DNA from: Clostridiales bacterium
GTDB taxonomy: Bacteria; Bacillota; Clostridia; Tissierellales; Dethiosulfatibacteraceae
NCBI GenBank assembly: GCA_003446975.1
Contig: DMAP01000093.1
Coordinates: forward strand, 250 to 14,617
Direction of reading: 5' to 3'
Length of the DNA stretch: 14,368 bases
The notes beneath the pieces are model-generated. The model saw only the letters and a program-made list of their open reading frames with translations, was not told the origin of the DNA and made no database searches. Positions 6,440 to 12,750 of this stretch are shown one piece after another (positions within the stretch are counted from its first letter, which is position 1; every line of letters begins with the position of its first letter). The translations under genes and the position numbers were made by a program.

Positions 6440-7600
6440 ATGAAAAACAAGAAATTAGTGATGATACCAGGTCCGACCCCTACCGTCAACAGCATTATGG
6501 TGCAGATGGGAAGAGAGACAGTATCCTTTAAAGATAGTGAATTCGTTAAAGATTTCAAAGAGTTGGTAATAGATCTCAAAGATATGTGGGAAGCCGAAGA
6601 ATGTTTTGTCCTGTCTGGAACAGGAACTATGGCTATGGAAGTGGCAGTCGCCAATTCAGTCAAAACTGGCGATAATGTATTGGTTGTTTCTCACGGATAT
6701 TTTGGAGACAGATTCATCGATATATTTGAACGAAGAGGAATCAACACAGACGTATTGTCATCTGAATGGGGAAAAGCAGTTCCAATAGATCAAATTGAAG
6801 CAAAGCTAAAAGAAAAGCATTATCACGCAATAACCGTAACACATGTTGACACTTCAACAGGCACCCGTTCTGAAATCGCAAAGATAGGAGAGATCCTGAA
6901 GAAGTTTCCTGACACTTTGTATATCGTAGATGGCGTATGCTCAACAGCGGGAGAAAAGGAAAACCTGAAAGAAATGGGAATCGATATCCTGTTTACCGCG
7001 TCACAAAAGGCATTTGGGGTATCGCCAGGTTTGGCAATCATTTGGGCAGGTCCAAAAGCAATGGAAAGAAGAAAAAATCTTAAAACCATAGCGGATTCCT
7101 ACCTGGATTTTGAGAAATGGATGCCTATCATGCATGATCCGATGAAGTATTATGGCACACCACCTATCAACCTGATCTGGGCGCTGAAAGAATCTGTCAG
7201 AATCATCAAAGAAGAGGGATTGGAAGCAAGATTCGAAAGACATCTCAAAGACGCTAGAGCGATTCAGAAGGCTCTTGAAAGTTTAGGATTTTCTATATTG
7301 GCAGATACACAAAACAGAGCGGTCACATTGACGAATGTTGTTTATCCTGAAGGCATCGATGACGACCAGTTTAGAGCGATTCTGACAGAAGAGGGCGTTG
7401 TCACAGCAAACGGCTTGGGCGCATATTCAGGTAAACTGTTCCGATTGGGACACATGGGTAACATTGACAAGCATACCATCGTCTCCACATTGGCAGCAAT
7501 TGAAAGAGCATTATATAGATCCGGAGTTGAAGTTCAGTTTGGAAAGAGTGTTGGAATATATATGACTGAAGTGATGCAATCAAAAGGGTTCTTGGGTTGA
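6440..7600 (+). CDS. Class V aminotransferase, alanine/serine-glyoxylate aminotransferase type
   Basis: This 386-residue fold-type I PLP enzyme belongs to the AGXT/PucG group. Motifs are the N-terminal MIPGPTPT (8-15), the phosphate-binding SGTGTMAME (59-67), D164 in YIVDGVCSTAG contacting the PLP pyridine nitrogen, the Schiff-base lysine K190 in TASQKAFGVSPGL, YYGTPP (237-242), and R335 in FRLGHMG, the usual substrate carboxylate-binding arginine. Members usually transfer an amino group from alanine or serine to glyoxylate, giving glycine. The ATG at 6440 is chosen because AAGGAG lies 6 nt upstream. The gene is co-transcribed with the HOGA-like aldolase, which would supply both glyoxylate and pyruvate. 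The amino donor cannot be settled from sequence. Ureidoglycine-glyoxylate aminotransferase is possible but less likely, since no purine-degradation genes are present. Confidence 0.85.
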   Translation: MKNKKLVMIPGPTPTVNSIMVQMGRETVSFKDSEFVKDFKELVIDLKDMWEAEECFVLSGTGTMAMEVAVANSVKTGDNVLVVSHGYFGDRFIDIFERRGINTDVLSSEWGKAVPIDQIEAKLKEKHYHAITVTHVDTSTGTRSEIAKIGEILKKFPDTLYIVDGVCSTAGEKENLKEMGIDILFTASQKAFGVSPGLAIIWAGPKAMERRKNLKTIADSYLDFEKWMPIMHDPMKYYGTPPINLIWALKESVRIIKEEGLEARFERHLKDARAIQKALESLGFSILADTQNRAVTLTNVVYPEGIDDDQFRAILTEEGVVTANGLGAYSGKLFRLGHMGNIDKHTIVSTLAAIERALYRSGVEVQFGKSVGIYMTEVMQSKGFLG

Positions 7601-7735
7601 GTTTGTGTTTATCAATGCAATTTGAATCTTAGAAACCTCCATATAAGCACTTTAGAGTCCTTATCTACCTTTTATAGAATAGAGAGTCTTAGTACTGCTA
7701 GTAATTGGATATTTAGTTAAACTTACTTCTAATAA
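7601..7735. other. Intergenic spacer downstream of the class V aminotransferase
   Basis: This stretch is AT-rich and lies between convergent genes. I see no credible gene, promoter or U-tailed hairpin in this first part. The structures that follow (hairpin, coding remnant, nested inverted repeat) are listed separately and account for the rest of the 378-bp gap. Confidence 0.6.
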
Positions 7736-7778
7736 GATGCCAGCCATGGGTACTATTCCTATACCTATGGCTGGCATC
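7736..7778. terminator. Long hairpin, possible bidirectional terminator
   Basis: A 17-bp stem (7736-7752 with 7762-7778) contains one G-T pair and has a 9-nt loop. It sits between the convergent aminotransferase and antiporter genes. Both flanks are only modestly T-rich (CTTTGATT on the plus strand, TTATTAG on the minus strand). The termination call therefore rests on the strong stem and the location. It could equally be a repeat element or an RNA-stabilising structure. Confidence 0.5.
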
Positions 7779-7784
7779 CTTTGA

Positions 7785-7883
7785 TTAGTTACCAATTTGA
7801 TCACAGAGAATGGTTGCGATGTTCTTTCCAAGGATATCATTAAGAGTGTTGCAGATATAGAGCAGGCTTTACAACGAAAATAA
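7785..7883 (+). pseudogene. Possible decayed 3' end of a protein-coding gene
   Basis: This frame reads LVTNLITENGCDVLSKDIIK and then SVADIEQALQRK before a TAA stop. It has no start codon or ribosome binding site, and an in-frame TGA lies directly upstream. The peptide looks like a natural enzyme C-terminus, reminiscent of M24 Xaa-Pro peptidase/creatinase-type proteins, where an ITEDGCEVL-like strand ends the domain. It may be a gene remnant left by deletion. The stretch is only about 30 codons, so chance cannot be excluded. Confidence 0.3.
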
Positions 7884-7889
7884 TGTGCT

Positions 7890-7973
7890 TGATATGATTT
7901 TGTATTAACATATAAACTACGTAATCAAAGATGGTAACGATCGGAAGTAATCATTACCATCTAAATCATATCA
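7890..7973. repeat. Nested inverted repeats after the antiporter gene, possible operon terminator
   Basis: TGATATGATTT (7890-7900) is the perfect inverted complement of AAATCATATCA (7963-7973), an 11-bp arm. Immediately inside the right arm, AGATGGTAA (7929-7937) pairs with TTACCATCT (7954-7962), a 9-bp arm. On the minus strand the inner hairpin starts 16 nt after the antiporter stop codon and is followed by TTTGATT, so it may be a weak terminator of the kamA-like operon. Confidence 0.45.
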
Positions 7974-7978
7974 TGAAA

Positions 7979-9667
7979 TCAATCAGAGGTTAATTCAGAA
8001 TCTAGACTTAACTGTTGTATATCTGTAGTTTTGCCATATCTATTGACAAAAATCCAAATGCCTACAATTCCAAATAACAAAGCTATTGTTATCCCTACAA
8101 GATTTGTAAACAATCCAACTATTGCATAACAGACTACAGCAAAACCTGCTGCTGTACAAGCATAAGGTAACTGTGTTTTAACATGATCGATATGGTCAGA
8201 CGCAGCGCCCATGGATGATATAATCGTTGTGTCTGATATCGGTGAGCAATGGTCACCAAAAATAGCACCTGACAAAACAGCACCCAACGTTGCAACAACT
8301 ATTGGCGATGAAGTTGGGTCAAGTGGTGTATATACACTGGCTAAGGGAATGGCTAATGGAATAACGATTGCCATAGTACCCCATGAAGAACCGGTGGCGA
8401 AAGAAAACAAACAAGATACCGAGAAGATAATTGGTGGTATTAGAAACATCGGAATTGAATCCGACACAGCGGAGATAATAAAATCAGCAGTTCCAACATC
8501 GTTAACCACATTACCAATAGACCAGGATAATACTAGAACAAACACAGTAACAAAGAGTGCCTTACATCCATCAAGCCATGCATCCATTACTTCTGTCATT
8601 GTCATGATCTTTCGAAGGAGAGCCAATATGCCTGCTACAATGCTACCCAAAACAGCTGTCCATACTAAAACAGCCGAAGGATCAGAGTAGCCAAAAGCAT
8701 CTCTAATATTAAACCAAGAAATTGCGCCGTCAGCTTCAACGTAACCATTGTACCAAAACCCCAAAAAGGTGGCAACAATGAGTGTAATGATAGGAATTAA
8801 AGCATTTGAAATTTGAGCTTTTCCTTTAAAGGATTCCATGTCGTCTGTAGTGGCCATAGGATTAGCGCCATCCGCCAAAAGCTTTCCTTCTAAACGTGCA
8901 CGCTTTTCAGCATCATACATGGGACCATAATCCTTGTTTGTCTTAGAAATAACCAGAACTATGTAAAAACATAAAATACAATAGAAAGAATAAGGAATTG
9001 TTCTGACAAATACCATATAGGAATTTGCACTAATGCCCATATTCGAAAACACATCATCAATTATGCCTAACTGAAAGCCAATCCATGTTGATATTAAAGC
9101 AATACCGGCCACAGGAGCAGCAGTTGAGTCTATAATATATGCAAGTTTCTCGCGAGAAATTTTCATTCGATCCGTTAAAGGTCTCATCGTTGGTCCAACA
9201 ATCAATGTGTTAGCGTAATCATCGAAAAATACAAATAATCCCATCAAGGCAGTCACTAACTGAGCTTTACTGGCATTTGTCGCTTTTTTTGCCATAGCAT
9301 CTGCAATAGCTTTTGTCCCTCCCATTTTAGTTATGATACCAATCATACCACCGATAGTAAGACTAAAAATCAAAATACCAGCATTCCAAGTATCACCAGC
9401 ATTACCAATGATATAAACGTCCAGTGTTCTCAAAAAAGCAATAAAAGGGTTAAAATCATATAGCATCAACGCTCCTGAGAAAACACCAATAAATAGCGAT
9501 AGGATTACTTGTTTGGTGATAAAAGATAAAACAATAGCAAGTAAGGGTGGAATAAGTGACAAAACACCAAAACCCTCTTCAGGTATGCCGCTATCTGCAT
9601 AGGCAGTGATTGTGAATAATTGAATAATGATAATGATGATAAATGGCTTATAAATATACTTTTTCAT
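7979..9667 (-). CDS. NhaC-family Na+/H+ (or substrate/cation) antiporter
   Basis: This 562-residue polytopic membrane protein belongs to the NhaC family. It begins with a basic, very hydrophobic segment (KPFIIIIIIQLF) ending TAYADS, which could be a cleavable signal peptide. About eleven or more membrane spans follow. Family motifs are FFDDYANTLIVGPTMRPLTD (147-166), IIDSTAAPVAGIALISTW (178-195), FATGSSWGTMA (423-433) and GDHCSPISDTTIISSMGA (471-488). NhaC relatives exchange Na+ and H+, and some exchange organic acids or amino acids. The ATG at 9667 is preferred because AAGGGG (9681-9676) lies 8 nt upstream; it is only 2 nt before the in-frame ATG at 9673. As the third gene of the aminomutase cluster, it is a candidate importer or exchanger for that pathway's substrate. 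That role is inferred from position only. Confidence 0.85.
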   Translation of the reverse strand: MKKYIYKPFIIIIIIQLFTITAYADSGIPEEGFGVLSLIPPLLAIVLSFITKQVILSLFIGVFSGALMLYDFNPFIAFLRTLDVYIIGNAGDTWNAGILIFSLTIGGMIGIITKMGGTKAIADAMAKKATNASKAQLVTALMGLFVFFDDYANTLIVGPTMRPLTDRMKISREKLAYIIDSTAAPVAGIALISTWIGFQLGIIDDVFSNMGISANSYMVFVRTIPYSFYCILCFYIVLVISKTNKDYGPMYDAEKRARLEGKLLADGANPMATTDDMESFKGKAQISNALIPIITLIVATFLGFWYNGYVEADGAISWFNIRDAFGYSDPSAVLVWTAVLGSIVAGILALLRKIMTMTEVMDAWLDGCKALFVTVFVLVLSWSIGNVVNDVGTADFIISAVSDSIPMFLIPPIIFSVSCLFSFATGSSWGTMAIVIPLAIPLASVYTPLDPTSSPIVVATLGAVLSGAIFGDHCSPISDTTIISSMGAASDHIDHVKTQLPYACTAAGFAVVCYAIVGLFTNLVGITIALLFGIVGIWIFVNRYGKTTDIQQLSLDSELTSD

Positions 9668-9675
9668 TGTCATTT

Positions 9676-9681
9676 CCCCTT
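9676..9681 (-). promoter_or_regulatory. Ribosome binding site deciding the antiporter start
   Basis: AAGGGG on the minus strand is 8 nt before the ATG at 9667 but only 2 nt before the in-frame ATG at 9673. This favours the shorter protein. Confidence 0.6.
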
Positions 9682-9812
9682 ATTTAATATTTGAATTGAA
9701 ATCTTTTTACTTCAGCGTAAAGTGCAATCACTTTTTAGCTATTTTTTGTAATTTGATGCTGAGTAAAACAGGACATTTTTCGATGCTGCTTCTTATTGTA
9801 GAGTCAGGGCAC

Positions 9813-11018
9813 TTAAGACCTACAAAAATAGTATGCAGTCAATGCGTATATTTTAACTGCTGGAACAAGTTCACTCATGTTGATAAATTCATCTCTAGAA
9901 TGAGCAGTTTTTAAATCTCCCGGTGCAAAAATCAAGGTAGGTATTTTTGCGTACGTATGAAGCAACCCACCATCGCTCCACGCAGAAAAGTATGTTTTTT
10001 TTGGTATTTTATTATGAACTTCTTTTGAAGATCTGACTAGAGATTCCACTAAAATGTGATTTTCATCTATTTCCATAGATTCATGAACGTATCCTGCTTT
10101 AACAGTGCTTATACCTAATGCTTTCATATTACATTTGAATTGTGGATCCTCAACTGCTAACTCATTTAAAATTTCTCTGTACTCATCAAGTACATCCTCG
10201 TATCTTTCACCAGGTATCCATCTTCTATCAATTTTCAAAGTACAACTTCCTGCTACAGTACTCGGTTGAGTACCACCATTGATCGTACCATAGTTCATAG
10301 TTGAAGTTCCTGTTACGCGATGTTTTCTGAGGGAGAGTTTAGGAATTAGATTTTTTTCTGCCTTTTGTATGAAATTTGAAGCTCTTAGTATTGCGTTTAT
10401 TCCTTCATCTTGAGCTCCGCCATGAACTGTTTTCCCCTCAAAATCAAATTGAATCCATTCTACTCCTCTATGCGCAATACAAATTTCTAAATTTGAAGGT
10501 TCTCCTACTATTGCTCCATCTGCTTGTATCCCTTTTTCGATTAAATCTATTGTTCCTAAACTTCTCTCTTCCTCATCGATTACCGCAGCGAATATTAAGT
10601 CTCCTTCTAACTCTAATCCCGATCTTTTAATTACCACCAAAGTCATAATCATACATGCCAGAGGACCCTTCATATCATTAGTACCCCTTCCTATAATCTT
10701 GTCCCCATCAGTTTTGACTTCAAATGCATCTTCCATATCATAAGGCGGCACTGTATCCAAATGTCCTGTAAGCAATAGAGATTTTCCATTTCCTTTACCT
10801 CTTAAAATGGCAGTGATATTGTTTCTTCCGTCCTGTACATGAGTGAGATCTGCAACAATATCTTCTTTTTTGAATAACTCATAAATGTAATTAGCAACTT
10901 CGGTTTCCTGATTCTTAATGCTGTTGTAACTTGGTATTGCAACCAAGTCTTTAATTAAATCAAATATTTCTTCCTCTCTGATACATTCTGATAGCTTGCT
11001 TAGAAATTCTCTGCTCAT
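9813..11018 (-). CDS. M20-family metallohydrolase (ArgE/DapE-type deacylase or peptidase)
   Basis: This 401-residue di-zinc amidohydrolase has the complete M20 metal site. H86 and D88 are in LLLTGHLDTVP, D115 in GRGTNDMKGPLA, general base E149 and ligand E150 in VIDEEERS, E173 in VGEPS, and H373 in TAHSRDE. A dimerisation/lid domain occupies about 180-300 (RGVEW, VHGG, then NGGTQPSTVAG). Family members remove acyl groups from amino acids such as acetylornithine or cleave dipeptides. The ATG at 11018 is preferred because AGGAGG (11029-11024) lies 5 nt upstream and overlaps an alternative GTG at 11024. It lies between the aminomutase and antiporter genes. From memory, B. subtilis also has an M20 protein (yodQ) in its kamA (yodO) operon, so a linked deacylation step is plausible. 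The substrate is unknown. Confidence 0.88.
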   Translation of the reverse strand: MSREFLSKLSECIREEEIFDLIKDLVAIPSYNSIKNQETEVANYIYELFKKEDIVADLTHVQDGRNNITAILRGKGNGKSLLLTGHLDTVPPYDMEDAFEVKTDGDKIIGRGTNDMKGPLACMIMTLVVIKRSGLELEGDLIFAAVIDEEERSLGTIDLIEKGIQADGAIVGEPSNLEICIAHRGVEWIQFDFEGKTVHGGAQDEGINAILRASNFIQKAEKNLIPKLSLRKHRVTGTSTMNYGTINGGTQPSTVAGSCTLKIDRRWIPGERYEDVLDEYREILNELAVEDPQFKCNMKALGISTVKAGYVHESMEIDENHILVESLVRSSKEVHNKIPKKTYFSAWSDGGLLHTYAKIPTLIFAPGDLKTAHSRDEFINMSELVPAVKIYALTAYYFCRS

Positions 11019-11023
11019 TTTCA

Positions 11024-11029
11024 CCTCCT
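11024..11029 (-). promoter_or_regulatory. Ribosome binding site fixing the M20 gene start
   Basis: AGGAGG on the minus strand is 5 nt from the ATG at 11018. It overlaps the in-frame GTG at 11024-11022, so that GTG cannot be its start codon. Confidence 0.7.
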
Positions 11030-11177
11030 GAGTTTACGATTAAATATTTGTTTGAGTAATTAGTAAGTTAAATATGAATTGTTAAGAATCTTTATATAAT
11101 TTTTTCGTGAATCTAAAATGTACAGCAACATTTTTCTTATTCATGTAGAATACCTTTGTCAGTACAAAAAGGTACTA

Positions 11178-12431
11178 TTATGCTTGGTTTTTTCTTCTTT
11201 TTGCTCGCTCCAAGTTTACCGGTTCTAAGGCAATTGTTTCTCCTTCATAAAGTTTTCTCAGTCCGATGGCCTGTTTTTTTTCATTGGTGCAATCTTCGCA
11301 TTCGCAGTGACTTTGATTATCATCAGGTTCAGTGTAAACAGAAACTACACCTTCAAAATTACGCATAATAACTTTTCGATCACTTCTAGAAATAAGATAA
11401 TGGGGAAGGATAGGACATTTTCCGCCTCCATTCTGAGCTTCAAGGATAAACCATGGTATGGCTAGTCCTGATGTATGACCTCTAAGACTTTCCATTATCT
11501 CAATACCTTTTCCAACTGAGGTAACAAAGTGCTCAATACCGACAGAACGATCGCATTGATACAGATAATACGGACGAACTCTTATTTTCATAAGTCCGTG
11601 AAGGAGTTTTTTCATCACATGAGGACAATCATTGATGCCTTTAAGTAAGACAGATTGATTACCCACCAAAATTCCTGAATTGACCAATTTCTCACAAGCT
11701 GTTTTTGAAGCATCAGTGATTTCACTGGCATGGTTAAACTGAGTATTTAAGTAAATAGGATGATACTTTTTAAGCATTTCACAAAGTTTATCTGTAATTC
11801 TTTGTGGCATGACAACAGGCGTACGAGACCCGATTCGTATAATTTCAACATGAGGGATATTACGAAGGCGAGCAATTATTTTTTCGAGTTTTTCATCACT
11901 CATAGATAATGGATCACCGCCTGAAAGGATCACATCTCTAATAACAGGTGTGCTTTCTATGTACTTGAAAGCTTCTTCAAATTGAGTCATACTAAACGCT
12001 GCATCTGTAGACCCGACAAGTCTTCTTCTAGTACAATGGCGACAGTACATGGCACATTGATCAGATAACAAGAATAGAGCTCTATCAGGATAACGATGAG
12101 TCAAGTGGGGTGCTGGAGAGTCAACATCTTCAAAAGTGGGGTCATCCAAATCATCTTGATGTCTTCTTAATTCAAGCTCGCGAGGGACTGCTTGAGATCG
12201 AATAGGGCAGTTGCTTTTTTCTATATCCATCAACATAGCATAATAAGGTGTTATTGACATACGAAGGTTTTTAAGGCAGTCTTTTATCCCCATTTTCTCA
12301 TCTTCAGTGAGATGAATTACTTTCTCAAGATCTTCTACATTGGTGATACGATTTTTTAATTGCCAATGCCAATCATTCCACATTGTTTCTGTTACATTTT
12401 TCCAAATTGTAATGTCTTTGTAGTTTCTCAT
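11178..12431 (-). CDS. Lysine 2,3-aminomutase-family radical SAM/PLP enzyme (KamA-like) with altered side-chain pocket
   Basis: At 417 residues it matches the clostridial enzyme in length and along its whole sequence. The [4Fe-4S] cysteines are C126, C130 and C133 (CAMYCRHC). SGGDPL is at 170-175, and GSRTPVVMPQRIT at 201-213 is typical of the family. The PLP lysine is K338 in GGGK. The zinc cysteines C269, C376, C378 and C381 correspond to C268, C375, C377 and C380 of the C. subterminale enzyme. Family members move an alpha-amino group to the beta carbon. In lysine aminomutase two aspartates (293 and 330) hold the lysine side-chain amine. Here the first is kept (D294, YQCDRS), but the second is Glu (E331) in PWFILEAQNGGGK, where the lysine enzyme has, as I recall, PTFVVDAPGGGGK. 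Glutamate aminomutase has Lys and Asn at these sites, so this is neither. Substrate may be lysine, ornithine or another cationic amino acid. AAGGAGG lies 6 nt before the ATG. Confidence 0.9.
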   Translation of the reverse strand: MRNYKDITIWKNVTETMWNDWHWQLKNRITNVEDLEKVIHLTEDEKMGIKDCLKNLRMSITPYYAMLMDIEKSNCPIRSQAVPRELELRRHQDDLDDPTFEDVDSPAPHLTHRYPDRALFLLSDQCAMYCRHCTRRRLVGSTDAAFSMTQFEEAFKYIESTPVIRDVILSGGDPLSMSDEKLEKIIARLRNIPHVEIIRIGSRTPVVMPQRITDKLCEMLKKYHPIYLNTQFNHASEITDASKTACEKLVNSGILVGNQSVLLKGINDCPHVMKKLLHGLMKIRVRPYYLYQCDRSVGIEHFVTSVGKGIEIMESLRGHTSGLAIPWFILEAQNGGGKCPILPHYLISRSDRKVIMRNFEGVVSVYTEPDDNQSHCECEDCTNEKKQAIGLRKLYEGETIALEPVNLERAKRRKNQA

Positions 12432-12465
12432 AATAATCCTCCTTAAAAATTGATTATAATTACAT

Positions 12466-12482
12466 ATGCAAGGATAATGCCA
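12466..12482 (-). promoter_or_regulatory. Sigma-54 (-24/-12) promoter of the aminomutase operon
   Basis: Read on the minus strand, TGGCAT (12482-12477), five bases, then TTGCAT (12471-12466) fits the TGGCAC-N5-TTGCA consensus with one mismatch and exact spacing of the GG and GC doublets. Transcription would start near 12456, giving a leader of about 25 nt that contains the kamA-like ribosome binding site. A sigma-54 activator gene is divergent and adjacent, which makes this call strong. Confidence 0.88.
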
Positions 12483-12508
12483 TTTTCTCGATGGCGATAA
12501 ATAGCTTA

Positions 12509-12524
12509 TATCAACAGATTGATA
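12509..12524. promoter_or_regulatory. Candidate enhancer site for the sigma-54 activator
   Basis: TATCAA and TTGATA form a perfect 6-bp inverted repeat around CAGA. It is centred about 34 bp upstream of the -24 element. Activators with a Fis-type HTH bind such dyads upstream of their promoters. The site is rather close to the promoter and AT-rich, so this is only a candidate. Confidence 0.35.
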
Positions 12525-12586
12525 ATATATCTTATGAAAAAAGAAAAATATTTTTCACATACTGAAAAAAAAATTGCATTTAAGCC

Positions 12587-12611
12587 CTGGTACATTGTCT
12601 GGACATATTGT
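12587..12611. repeat. Tandem near-repeat in the kamA/activator intergenic region
   Basis: CTGGTACATTGT (12587-12598) is followed directly by CTGGACATATTGT (12599-12611). The junction also contains the short dyad TGTC-TG-GACA (12597-12606). At 105-130 bp upstream of the -24 element, it is at the usual distance for a sigma-54 enhancer site, and is the alternative to the dyad at 12509. Confidence 0.35.
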
Positions 12612-12735
12612 TTCATTTGAATTTGATTAACAACTCGCATGTGTAATAGATGGATAGAAACCTTCAATAATGAACATTCTCTTCTACAAATGATTGAATA
12701 ATGATAAGAGGTGTTTTATAATAGTTTCTAAGGAT

Positions 12736-12743
12736 AAAGGTGG
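12736..12743 (+). promoter_or_regulatory. Ribosome binding site deciding the sigma-54 activator start
   Basis: AAAGGTGG lies 7 nt before the ATG at 12751. The in-frame TTG at 12694 has no ribosome binding site, and the residues it would add are not conserved-looking. Confidence 0.6.
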
Positions 12744-12750
12744 TGTTGAT

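Noticed and set aside
8211..8690. A 159-codon open frame on the plus strand inside the antiporter gene
   Set aside because: It is antisense to conserved NhaC motifs, has no ribosome binding site and its product shows no recognisable domain; it is a shadow of the real gene.
9674..9812. A terminator in the 139-bp gap between the M20 and antiporter genes
   Set aside because: The AAAGTG/CACTTT hairpin has no following T run on the minus strand, so read-through is assumed.
11025..11177. A separate promoter or terminator between the aminomutase and M20 genes
   Set aside because: Only weak AT-rich -10-like sequences and an AGTAC/GTACT hairpin without a T run are present, so no call is made and the genes are treated as one operon.
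11178..12431. Calling the radical SAM enzyme glutamate 2,3-aminomutase
   Set aside because: Glutamate aminomutase has Lys and Asn at the two side-chain sites; this protein has Asp294 and Glu331, which suit a positively charged side chain.
12694..12750. A longer N-terminus of the sigma-54 activator from a TTG codon at 12694
   Set aside because: There is no ribosome binding site before the TTG, while AAAGGTGG precedes the ATG at 12751 at good spacing.
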